NCBI GenBank assembly: GCA_900553065.1
Contig: USBZ01000015.1
Location: 1 to 39,328, forward strand
Reading direction: 5' to 3'
DNA: 39,328 nucleotides
From: an uncultured Desulfovibrio sp.
GTDB taxonomy: Bacteria; Desulfobacterota; Desulfovibrionia; Desulfovibrionales; Desulfovibrionaceae
Shown one piece after another: positions 32,372-39,328 of this stretch (positions within the stretch are counted from its first letter, which is position 1; every line of letters starts with the position of its first letter). The notes beneath the pieces are model-generated. The model ran no database searches, had not been told where the DNA came from, and saw only the letters and a program-made list of their open reading frames with translations. The position numbers were made by a program, and so were the translations under genes.

Positions 32372-33478
32372 ATGCCCAATCCGTCGTACAAGCTTTCCGA
32401 AATAGCGGAAAAGCTCGGTGTGAGACTGGCGCTGAAGGACCCCGAAGACGACATCGTCATCACCGGGATCAATACGCTGGAAGAGGCCGGCCCTTCGGAG
32501 CTGAGCTTTCTGGCCAACCCCAAATACGTTTCACAACTGTCCACCACCGGAGCCGGAGCCGTCATCGTGCGGCCCGAGCATGAGAAGGACGTCGCCCGCG
32601 CGCTCGTGACGGATAACCCCTATCCCATGTTCGCGCAGGCTCTGACGCTGTTCGTCAAGCCTCAGGGAAGCTTTACCGGCGTAAGCCACATGGCCTGCAT
32701 TCATCCCGAGGCTGAGCTTGGCGAGGATTGCACCGTCTATCCTTTCTGCTACATCGGCCCGCGCGCCAGACTGGGCAAGGGATGCATCGTTTTTCCCGGC
32801 TGCTATATCGGAGAGGATTGCGAGCTGGGAGACGGCTGCATTCTGTACCCCCGGGTCGTGCTCATGACGGGCACGAAGCTCGGCAAGGCCTGCGTGATTC
32901 AGCCCGGAGCCGTGATCGGCGGCGAGGGCTTCGGCTTCGTGAGAACCTCGGACGGCATCCGAAAGGTTCCGCAGATCGGTCACGTGGAACTGGGCGATCA
33001 TGTGGAAGTCGGCGCCAATGCCACCATCGACAGAGCGGCGCTCAGCGCGACTCTCGTGGGGGACGGCACCTGCATCGACAACCTTGTTCAGGTCGGCCAC
33101 AACGTCCATATCGGCAAGGACTGCCTCATCGTTTCTCAGGTGGGCATTTCCGGATCCACCCATGTGGGCGACAACGTGACCATGGCCGGTCAGGCCGGTA
33201 TTTCCGGTCATCTCCATATCGGCAGCAATTCAACCATAGGGCCGCAGGCCGGCGTGGCCAAGGACATCGCCGAAGGCCAGGTCGTGGGCGGCTCTCCCAC
33301 CGTGGACTATAATACCTATCTGCGTAATGCCACGCTCATGCCCAAGCTGCCCGAGCTGTTCAAGCGGGTGGCCAGGCTTGAGAAGGAAATGGGTCACAAG
33401 CCCATGTCCAGCGATAAGACCGACCGTTCCCTCGTGGCCATGTGGAACCGTTGGATGTCCATGATGCATCATCGCTGA
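32372..33478 (+). CDS. lpxD: UDP-3-O-acylglucosamine N-acyltransferase
   Basis: A 368-residue LpxD, which adds the second hydroxyacyl chain in lipid A synthesis using acyl-ACP. The N-terminal uridine-binding domain has NTLEEAGPSELSFLANPKY. A left-handed beta-helix of hexapeptide repeats spans about 110-300, with the catalytic His region VGHNVHIG. The helix ends in GGSPTVDYNTY, and a C-terminal helix follows. The tail (HKPMSSDKTDRSLVAMWNRWMSMMHHR) is longer than in E. coli LpxD (341 residues). The gene begins 14 bp after ompH with AAGGAGCAAGG as ribosome site. Confidence 0.96.
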   Translation: MPNPSYKLSEIAEKLGVRLALKDPEDDIVITGINTLEEAGPSELSFLANPKYVSQLSTTGAGAVIVRPEHEKDVARALVTDNPYPMFAQALTLFVKPQGSFTGVSHMACIHPEAELGEDCTVYPFCYIGPRARLGKGCIVFPGCYIGEDCELGDGCILYPRVVLMTGTKLGKACVIQPGAVIGGEGFGFVRTSDGIRKVPQIGHVELGDHVEVGANATIDRAALSATLVGDGTCIDNLVQVGHNVHIGKDCLIVSQVGISGSTHVGDNVTMAGQAGISGHLHIGSNSTIGPQAGVAKDIAEGQVVGGSPTVDYNTYLRNATLMPKLPELFKRVARLEKEMGHKPMSSDKTDRSLVAMWNRWMSMMHHR

Positions 33479-33486
33479 TCCGGCAT

Positions 33487-33510
33487 GGCGGCGGAGTCTT
33501 CTCCGCCGCC
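33487..33510 (+). other. Hairpin between lpxD and fabZ
   Basis: GGCGGCGGAG and CTCCGCCGCC form a 10-bp perfect stem with a TCTT loop. The following bases are not a clean T run, so partial termination or mRNA stabilisation are both possible. Confidence 0.45.
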
Positions 33511-33603
33511 GGTCGTTTTCGTGCCCTCCGTTCGTATCTCACGGGGGGAAGAGGGCGAAAACGGCGGCGCCGTCACTATAAACCGTTAAAAGGCAACAAC
33601 ACC

Positions 33604-34068
33604 ATGAGCGAGTCCATTTCCCTCGGCATCAAGGAGATCCTGAGCATCCTGCCCCATCGCTATCCCTTCCTTCTGGTGGATCGCGTGGACGAGCTGGTGC
33701 CCGGAGATCACATCCGTTCGTACAAGAATCTTACCTTCAACGAACCGTTCTTCCAGGGGCATTTTCCCGGCGTGCCTGTCATGCCCGGCGTGCTCATCAT
33801 CGAAGCCATGGCGCAGACGGGTGTCATTCTCGTGGCGCACAGCTTCCCTGAATTCAAGGAGCATCCCGACCAGATCTATCTGTTCACCGGCATCGAGAAG
33901 GCTCGCTTCCGTTCGCCTGTCCGCCCCGGCGACAAGCTGGTCATGGAATGCACCAATCTGACGCACAGAATGCAGCTCTGGAAGATGGATACCAAGGCGT
34001 ATGTGGATGGCAACGTGGTTGCCGAGGCCCGTCTTACCGCATCCGTCCTTCCCAGGGAGTCCTTCTGA
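33604..34068 (+). CDS. fabZ: 3-hydroxyacyl-[ACP] dehydratase FabZ
   Basis: A 154-residue hot-dog-fold dehydratase of fatty acid synthesis. It starts with ILPHRYPFLLVDRV. The active site is GHFPGVPVMPGVLIIEAMAQ, with catalytic His and Glu. It competes with LpxA for 3-hydroxyacyl-ACP, which explains its common place in lpx operons. The start at 33604 is preceded by a weak AAAGG site. The next start codon, lpxA, is 1 bp after its stop, so the two are coupled. Confidence 0.97.
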   Translation: MSESISLGIKEILSILPHRYPFLLVDRVDELVPGDHIRSYKNLTFNEPFFQGHFPGVPVMPGVLIIEAMAQTGVILVAHSFPEFKEHPDQIYLFTGIEKARFRSPVRPGDKLVMECTNLTHRMQLWKMDTKAYVDGNVVAEARLTASVLPRESF

Positions 34069-34069
34069 T

Positions 34070-34885
34070 ATGGCAGCACCTCAGATCCATCCGACAGCGT
34101 TCGTGGCTCCTACGGCCAAGATCGGTGACGACGTCGTCATCGGTCCCTGCGCCGTTATTGAAGATGATGTCGTCATCGGCGCGCGTACCCGCATCGACGC
34201 CTTTGCCTCCATCAAGCGTTACACCACAATGGGCGAAGACAACCATGTCTATTCCTACGCTGCCGTGGGCGGAGAACCGCAGGATCTGAAGTTCCACGGC
34301 GAGGAAAGCCAACTTGTCATAGGCAACAGAAACAATATCCGCGAGTTTACGACGCTGCATCGCGGAACCGAAGCCGGCGGCGGCGTAACGCGCGTGGGCG
34401 ACAACAATCTGCTCATGGCGTATGTGCACATTGCGCATGACTGCACGGTGATGAACAACATCGTCATGTCCAACAACGCCACGCTGGCCGGACACTGCTT
34501 CGTGGACGACAATGCCATCATCGGCGGACTGTCGGCAGTGCATCAGTTTGTGCGCGTCGGCAAGCACGCCTTTGTGGGTGGCATGTCCGGTCTTGCTCAG
34601 GATCTTCCTCCGTGGATGCTGGCCGTGGGCAACCGTGCCACGGTGCAGTCGCCCAACATCGTGGGGCTGCGTCGTGCCAAGGCCTCCATGGAACTGCTTT
34701 CGGCCTTCAAGCAGGCCTACCGCATGACATGGTATTCCGGCATTCCCCGTCCCGACGCTCTCATGCAGCTGGAGGCGGAATACGGTCATCTGCCGGATAT
34801 TGAGGAATTCATCTGCTTTGTGCGGGAAAGCAAGCGCGGCATTCTGCCCGGCGACGAACGCAAGAAGATCATGGATCTTGCCTGA
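34070..34885 (+). CDS. lpxA: UDP-N-acetylglucosamine acyltransferase
   Basis: A 271-residue LpxA, the first step of lipid A synthesis. The hexapeptide beta-helix starts IHPTAFVAPTAKIGDDVVIG. The catalytic His lies in MAYVHIAHDCTVMNN. The GMSGLAQDLPPWMLAVGNRA segment and the helical C-terminal domain, with GLRRAKAS, are normal. Translation probably couples to fabZ (TGATATG). It is the last gene of this operon; lpxB or lpxI do not follow within the window. Confidence 0.97.
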   Translation: MAAPQIHPTAFVAPTAKIGDDVVIGPCAVIEDDVVIGARTRIDAFASIKRYTTMGEDNHVYSYAAVGGEPQDLKFHGEESQLVIGNRNNIREFTTLHRGTEAGGGVTRVGDNNLLMAYVHIAHDCTVMNNIVMSNNATLAGHCFVDDNAIIGGLSAVHQFVRVGKHAFVGGMSGLAQDLPPWMLAVGNRATVQSPNIVGLRRAKASMELLSAFKQAYRMTWYSGIPRPDALMQLEAEYGHLPDIEEFICFVRESKRGILPGDERKKIMDLA

Positions 34886-34977
34886 GTCTTGCGCGAAGCG
34901 GCGCCGCATCCGTTTCTTCCATTCCTATGACGGGACTGCCCGGACAGACGGCAGGGATGAACATTGACAAGAAAAGA

Positions 34978-35004
34978 GGGTCGTTTTCTGAACGGCCCTT
35001 TTTT
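34978..35004 (+). terminator. Terminator of the lpx operon
   Basis: GGGTCGTT and AACGGCCC form an 8-bp stem (one G-U) with a 5-nt loop, followed by six T. It lies 93 bp after lpxA. Confidence 0.88.
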
Positions 35005-35158
35005 CGTTCGTACGCCGTCCGGACAGACGAGTCCGGAACGCGGCGAAACCCTGTCCGTGTGCCGTATCGGGCGAAGCCGGCTTCCGCCCGGCAAAAGACT
35101 TTCGACGCCTGTGCTTCCGCACAGAGCGGGCGAAAACGACGTTTCGAGGGAGAACACT

Positions 35159-36337
35159 ATGCATGATTTTGTCTACAATACGCCGACCAGAGTCGTGTTC
35201 GGCAGAGATGCGGAGTTGAAGGCGGGAAGCCTTGTCCGGGAATTCGGCGGCCACTGTGTGCTTCTGCATTACGGCGGCGGCAGTGCGGAGCGCTCGGGTC
35301 TTCTGGACCGCATCCGCTGCTCTTTGGAAGAGGCCGGACTGCGTTTTGTGGAACTGGGAGGCGTGGTGCCTAATCCCCGACTGTCGCTGATTCATGAAGG
35401 CATTGCGCTCGGCAGACGCGAGGGCGTGGACTTCATTCTTGCCGCAGGCGGCGGCAGCGTCATCGACTCGGCCAAGGCCATAGGCTACGGGCTGGCCAAC
35501 GAAGGGGAGGTCTGGGACTTCTTTGAGAAGAAGCGCAAGGCCTCGGGCTGCATTCCCGTGGGCACGGTGCTGACCATTTCGGCGGCGGGCAGCGAGATGA
35601 GCTCCTCCTGCGTGATCACGAAGGAAGAGGGCTGGCTCAAGAGAGGCTATACCAGCGAGTATGCCCGGCCCCGCTTTGCGGTAATGAATCCGGCGCTCAC
35701 GCTTACGCTTCCCGAGTGGCAGACGGCCTGCGGCTGCGTGGATATCCTCATGCATACGATGGAGCGCTATTTCCATCGCAGCGGCGGCATGGAACTCACC
35801 GACGGCATGGCGGAAGTGCTGCTCCGCACGGTGATGAAGAACGCGCTCATTCTGCGCGACGAGCCGCTGAATTATGATGCCCGGGCCGAGATCATGTGGG
35901 CGGGAAGCTTGTCGCACAACGGCCTCATGGGCTGCGGAACGGACGGCGGCGACTGGGCATGCCACAAGATGGAACATGAGCTGAGCGGACTGTTCGACGT
36001 ATCTCACGGAGCGGGACTCGCGGCGATCTGGAGCAGCTGGGCGCGGTATGTGTATCGCTCCGATGCCGAACGCTTTGCCCGTTTTGCGCATCGCGTCATG
36101 GGCGTGAGCGGGGCGGGAACGCACGAGGAAATGGCGGAAAAGGGCATTGCGGCTATGGAGAACTTTTTCCGGGCCATACGCATGCCGGTTTCGCTTACGG
36201 AACTCGGCGTGCATCCTGTGGAAGACCAGATGCGGGAAATGGCGGAGAAGTGCTGCCTCGCCGTCGGAGGAAAGGCCGGTGTGATACGTCCGCTGTCTGC
36301 CGACGACATTGCAGAAATCTACAGAAAGGCGTTGTAG
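35159..36337 (+). CDS. Iron-containing alcohol dehydrogenase (BdhA/YqhD-like)
   Basis: A 392-residue group III alcohol dehydrogenase, oxidising alcohols or reducing aldehydes with NAD(P)H. The nucleotide-binding turn GGGSVIDSAKAIG is at about residues 99-111. Iron ligands are the Asp in CGCVDILMHTMERYF with the His four residues later, then His in WACHKMEHELSG and His in DVSHGAGLA. The nearest models are butanol dehydrogenases (YugJ, BdhA). The start at 35159 follows GGGAG. It has no operon partner. Substrate is open. Confidence 0.9.
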   Translation: MHDFVYNTPTRVVFGRDAELKAGSLVREFGGHCVLLHYGGGSAERSGLLDRIRCSLEEAGLRFVELGGVVPNPRLSLIHEGIALGRREGVDFILAAGGGSVIDSAKAIGYGLANEGEVWDFFEKKRKASGCIPVGTVLTISAAGSEMSSSCVITKEEGWLKRGYTSEYARPRFAVMNPALTLTLPEWQTACGCVDILMHTMERYFHRSGGMELTDGMAEVLLRTVMKNALILRDEPLNYDARAEIMWAGSLSHNGLMGCGTDGGDWACHKMEHELSGLFDVSHGAGLAAIWSSWARYVYRSDAERFARFAHRVMGVSGAGTHEEMAEKGIAAMENFFRAIRMPVSLTELGVHPVEDQMREMAEKCCLAVGGKAGVIRPLSADDIAEIYRKAL

Positions 36338-36427
36338 CGTAGAAAACGCACGAGACTCGCCCCCGGAAGAGGGCGTGCTTTCGGAGGCCTGTGGAACGCT
36401 CAGAGAGCGCCGTACGGCAATAATGAA

Positions 36428-36455
36428 GAACGGGCAGGGTAATCCCTGCCTGTTC
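36428..36455 (+). terminator. Hairpin after the alcohol dehydrogenase gene
   Basis: GAACGGGCAGGG and CCCTGCCTGTTC form a 12-bp stem (one G-U) with loop TAAT. The following bases are CTGTT rather than a full T run. Confidence 0.5.
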
Positions 36456-36544
36456 CTGTTAAGCCTTCAGGCAGTTGAGGGCGTGGAAGCGACCGAAACA
36501 AAAAACTACCCGCTTAGCGGGTGGACCACAAAACGGTTATACAT

Positions 36545-36611
36545 AAAAAAACACCTTTTCGATAAGACGGAGTTGTTCAGGTTCCTGTCCACATTGAAAA
36601 GGTGTTTTTTT
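36545..36611 (+). terminator. Stem-loop immediately before the transposase start
   Basis: A 16-nt arm (36545-36560) is the exact complement of 36596-36611, ending in seven T directly before the ATG at 36612. In IS200 an internal terminator and hairpin at the left end suppress transcription and translation of the transposase; this has the same place and form. Confidence 0.75.
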
Positions 36612-37079
36612 ATGGCGAACGAACAAAATCTGGCACATACGAAATGTTTGTGTAGATACCATATTGTCTTCACTCCGAAGTATAGGAGAAAAGTGATTTA
36701 CGGGCAATACCGTGAAGAAATAGGAAAAATAATACGACAGCTTTGTAAATACAAGGGAATTGAAATTATTGGGGGCATATGATGATAGATCATGTGCATA
36801 TGCTTGTCATGATGCCGCCGAAGTATGCGATATCGTCGGTTATGGGTTATATAAATGGCAAAAGTTCTTTGATGATTTTTTGACAGATTTTCCCAGCTAA
36901 AATATAAGTATGGTAATCGAAGATTCTGGAGTGTGGGGTATTACGTCAGCACAGTAGGTTTGAACGAAGCGACAATAAGGAAATATATAAGAGAATGATC
37001 GAGAGGATATCATGCTCGATAAGAGAACGCTCAAAGAATATACGGATCCGTTCAGTCCGAAGCAGGGAAAGCTCCTTTA
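36612..37079 (+). pseudogene. tnpA: IS200-family transposase TnpA, frameshifted
   Basis: The frame opens MANEQNLAHTKCLC and continues YHIVFTPKYRRKVIYG, a good match to the IS200/IS605 Y1 transposase. It stops at 36782. Reading on requires three changes of frame. One is near 36775, after which MIDHVHMLVMMPPKYAISSV carries the HxH metal motif. One is in the T run near 36877, after which DRFSQLKYKYGNRRFWSVGY and YVSTVGLNEATIRKY follow. One is near 36993, where the expected REQE region is short, probably through loss of about 8 bp. The end, TDPFSPKQGKLL, then finishes at 37079. The catalytic Tyr region is in the third segment. It is not functional as written. Confidence 0.85.
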
Positions 37080-37323
37080 GAAGCAGGCTACGAGTCAAAG
37101 TATATGGGGCTTGAAACGTTGAAAAAGAACGGGGCGCCGACCAGAGAAGTTCAAGCCGGCGCCCTTAAAGCGCGAGTAAGTAACAAGCCCTTACAGGGCT
37201 GAACAAGCCACCCGTTTTACGGGGGGGGTCCGGACTCATGTTTTCAGTTCGGGAGAAATACAGAGAGAGGCGATTCGGAGAAATGGCACGGGTGTAGTGC
37301 CGCCCAGAGAAATACAGATGAAG

Positions 37324-37382
37324 AAACGCCTTCTGGAAAGCAGGGACTATTCAGTCCGTGCGACTTCAGAAGGCGTTTTTTT
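37324..37382 (+). terminator. Orphan branched hairpin with T run
   Basis: AAACGCCTTCTG (37324-37335) pairs with CAGAAGGCGTTT (37367-37378), followed by T. The 31-nt loop holds an inner stem GGACT/AGTCC (37344-37348 with 37353-37357). No gene ends just upstream, so it may terminate a short RNA or IS readthrough. Confidence 0.5.
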
Positions 37383-37897
37383 ATGGGATCGGTTGGGTGC
37401 AGCTCGCTCAGAAAACGTGACTCAGGGTATCTTCTGTGCCGATATTTTGATGGCTTTGATAGGATGATGGTAAGCCCCATCTCGCCATGTATGCATGGCC
37501 TGGGAACTTGTGCAGCAGCGTGAAAATGGGGAAATCACAAGGGGTATGAGAGGAGTTTACGAAGGCGGAATATTTCAGGCAAGTGTACTGCTGAGGGGAG
37601 GGGCGCGCCGGGGCCAGAAAGGCGGATACAAGACAGTTTGACTGGAAGAGGGGGATCGGGGAAGGGACTGAACGCTTTGCGCCTTTTGAGGCATGGTACC
37701 GGGAGGGAATAATAAAAGAATGGCTGTATGAAAGCAGGGGAGCCGCATGAGAAATCAAGAGAGCGGCTTTGAATATAGGAAGTCGGAATGGTACGCGATG
37801 AGGCGAACCTGTTGTTTTCTGCGGATTCTCGGCCAGGGGGGATGCTGAGAAAGGAATCTGCGGCATTCAGGAAGGCATGTCTTTGATGGAAGAGAAT
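37383..37897. other. Gene-free stretch before the porin terminator
   Basis: About 500 bp with no gene I can support. Minus-strand frames of 152 and 128 codons exist but have no ribosome site or family resemblance. The plus strand is G/A-rich, which explains long open frames on the complement. Confidence 0.5.
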
Positions 37898-37931
37898 AAA
37901 AAAACGGGAGAGGATTTTCATCCTCTCCCGT
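37898..37931 (-). terminator. Terminator of the porin gene
   Basis: On the minus strand ACGGGAGAGGAT and ATCCTCTCCCGT form a 12-bp perfect stem with a 4-nt loop, followed by T6. A smaller stem (37953-37967) lies between it and the stop codon. Confidence 0.92.
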
Positions 37932-37973
37932 AGAAGTCAGGTCAGACCCGATGCGGGCTAAGCCCGCGTCGAA

Positions 37974-39328
37974 TTAGAACTGATAGGCGAAGCTGAGAGC
38001 AGCGATCCAGGCGTCTTCGTCGAAGTTGGCGCCGCCGTGGTCAGCCTTGTCGAAGTCGTTGATGATGTAGGCGAGCTGCAGGTTGGCAGCCAGGTTCTTG
38101 TAGATCTGGTAGGTGCTGTCGAGGTTGAATTCAACAGCGGCGTCAGAGGTGGTCATGTAGTAGTCGGAAAGCTTCGTGTCGGCAGACCACTTGTCGCTGT
38201 TGGTGCCCTTGAACAGGGTCACGGTGAAGCTGTGGGTCAGATCTTCAAGGAAGCTGACGTCTTCGATACCAGCCTGAACGCCCCAGGTACCGGCAATGTT
38301 GTAGCGGCCGGTAAGGCAGTCCAGACCATACATATTGTCAAAGAAGCCGAAGGTGGGGAAGAAACGGCCACCGTTGGTGGGAATCCAGTTCTGGTAAGCG
38401 TACTTGGAGTCGCTGTCGTCACCGGAGCCGTACCAGGCACCCAGGATGGGAGTACCGTAGGCGGTCTTGTAGGAAGCCTTGCCCTGGATGTACCAGCCGG
38501 AGCGATCTTCGAAGTTTTCACCGGTGGTGGAAGCGTCGTAGCTCACCATACCGTAAGCGCCGGAGAGCTTCAGGGTGAAGGGATCGAAGTAGTTCATGCT
38601 GGTGGTGAGGCCGGCCCAGAAGGCATTGCCGCTGGTGAGGTACTTACCGTCAGAAGAAGTCTTCATGGCGGAGATGGCGTTTTCGTCGATGGCACCGTAC
38701 ATCACATAAGGAGTCACGGCGAAGCCGTCGAACTTCATGGCAGCGGACACGGCGAACACGTCGGACTTGCCGGCCTTGGAGGTGTCGTTGTCATAAGACT
38801 CTTCATCTTCACCGTCAAGCCAGGTGTTGTTGTAGCCGGCACGGACCCAGAAGGCGGTCATGTCGAGCCAGTCGGTCACGGGGCTGGTGAGCACGATACC
38901 GTCGCGGCTGTTGACGCCGGGGTGCATGATGGCGTTCTGACCGAAGGCATCAACAGGAAGACCGACGAGCTGCTTACCCATACGAACCTTGACGGTGGTC
39001 TGGGGGATCATCCAGTCGATGTAGGCCTGACGAACGCCGAGCTTGGTCTTGGCGTGGTTCATGGTACCCCAGTCGTAACCGGTGGTGTCGTTTTCATTGA
39101 TACCGGCCTGCAGCTGCACATAGCCGGAGAGGTTTTCAGAGGTGGTGAAGGTCATGCCGAGACGCAGGCGCTGACCGGCGCTGTCGAAGTTGTCACCGGT
39201 GCCGAAGTATTCGCCGGCGGCGAAGGTGAACATATACTGACCGTCCATCTTCACGTCCACAGCGGACGCAGGGGCGGAAGCGGCAACAACCATGCCGGCA
39301 GCCAGAAGAAGAGTAGCAAGCTTTTTCA
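37974..39328 (-). CDS. Outer-membrane trimeric porin, Desulfovibrio type
   Basis: A beta-barrel porin of 451 residues. The initiator ATG has its first base just beyond the window edge (39329), so one base is missing. The signal peptide MKKLATLLLAAGMVVAASAP ends near ASA. The mature protein begins VDVKMDGQYMFTFAAGEYFG and alternates short beta strands with acidic Tyr- and Trp-rich loops. It ends with AYQF, the C-terminal aromatic residue that marks outer-membrane proteins for BAM. Family members in Desulfovibrio are abundant homotrimeric porins (DVU0799-like). It is followed by a strong terminator. The codon pattern is even and strongly biased, suggesting high expression. Confidence 0.9.
   Translation of the reverse strand, partial: KKLATLLLAAGMVVAASAPASAVDVKMDGQYMFTFAAGEYFGTGDNFDSAGQRLRLGMTFTTSENLSGYVQLQAGINENDTTGYDWGTMNHAKTKLGVRQAYIDWMIPQTTVKVRMGKQLVGLPVDAFGQNAIMHPGVNSRDGIVLTSPVTDWLDMTAFWVRAGYNNTWLDGEDEESYDNDTSKAGKSDVFAVSAAMKFDGFAVTPYVMYGAIDENAISAMKTSSDGKYLTSGNAFWAGLTTSMNYFDPFTLKLSGAYGMVSYDASTTGENFEDRSGWYIQGKASYKTAYGTPILGAWYGSGDDSDSKYAYQNWIPTNGGRFFPTFGFFDNMYGLDCLTGRYNIAGTWGVQAGIEDVSFLEDLTHSFTVTLFKGTNSDKWSADTKLSDYYMTTSDAAVEFNLDSTYQIYKNLAANLQLAYIINDFDKADHGGANFDEDAWIAALSFAYQF

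Larger units (their letters stand above)
36500..37235 (+). mobile_element. IS200/IS605-type element, decayed
   Basis: A single-gene element with subterminal hairpins of the IS200 kind. The left has CTACCCGC/GCGGGTGG (36506-36524), the right CCACCCGT/ACGGG (37209-37225, with one arm degraded into a G run). Between them is a broken TnpA gene. Further right, GGGCGCCG and CGGCGCCC (37132-37164) form another stem. Base composition is clearly lower in GC than the neighbouring genes. I set the outer limits from the hairpins; exact ends are uncertain within about 15 bp. Confidence 0.8.

Noticed and set aside
37408..37921. Minus-strand frames of 152 and 128 codons
   Set aside because: One starts in the porin terminator; both are Pro/Ser-rich translations of a G/A-rich strand without any landmark.
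1..39328. CRISPR arrays, toxin-antitoxin pairs or a phage-defence island
   Set aside because: I saw no regularly spaced repeats, no cas genes, and no gene sets of these kinds on either strand.

Overview
The window (39,328 bp, GC-rich) looks like a chromosomal segment of a Gram-negative sulfate-reducer-type bacterium of the Desulfovibrionaceae (Desulfovibrio/Bilophila/Mailhella-like). The pointers are a tmRNA whose tag reads ANNDYDYAYAA (the tag I recall for Desulfovibrio), a trimeric-porin gene of the Desulfovibrio type, a class III (anaerobic) ribonucleotide reductase, and lipid A genes. Genus-level placement is inference. Almost everything is ordinary housekeeping or transport DNA. The only mobile DNA I can support is a decayed IS200-type element and a lone serine recombinase.

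Region by region. 1-2907 (minus): promoter, attenuator-like leader, then rimP-nusA-ylxR-infB (infB runs off the left edge). 3150-5756 (plus): an anaerobic ribonucleotide reductase whose glycyl-radical domain is encoded as a separate 61-residue protein. 5811-11242: a PHP-phosphoesterase/UvrD-helicase fusion ending in a clamp-binding-like peptide, and two RNA methyltransferases. 11296-14573 (plus): an exported FG-GAP repeat protein, a DUF1844 protein and argC. 14609-18404: fba, surE, a YhaM-like OB/HD nuclease and tmk. 18403-20213: serine recombinase, a stretch without genes, and ssrA. 20268-22694: an exported metallo-beta-lactamase-fold protein under what looks like an operator array, and an HD-domain protein. 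23014-23902: rplM-rpsI. 24431-29697 (minus): a glycerophosphodiester/glycerol-3-phosphate uptake operon ugpQ-B-A-E-C. 30060-31692: an EamA exporter and a shikimate-kinase-like kinase. 31800-35004: an outer-membrane biogenesis operon skp/ompH-lpxD-fabZ-lpxA. 35159-36455: an iron alcohol dehydrogenase. 36500-37235: IS200 relic. 37974-end (minus): a major porin.

How the genes fit together. RimP, NusA, YlxR and IF-2 link ribosome maturation, transcription and initiation. NrdD and its small partner would supply dNTPs under anaerobiosis, and tmk feeds the same pool. The ugp cluster imports glycerophosphodiesters or glycerol-3-phosphate and cleaves the diesters, giving a phosphate and carbon source that joins glycolysis near Fba. 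Skp, LpxD, FabZ and LpxA supply porin chaperoning and lipid A, matching the porin at the right edge.

The strongest candidates for something unusual are the split NrdD with an altered zinc site, the PHP-helicase fusion with a C-terminal QLSLF, the rimP leader, the degenerate shikimate-kinase-like protein, and the repeat array in front of the metallo-beta-lactamase-fold gene. I saw no phage-defence island, CRISPR array or biosynthetic cluster.
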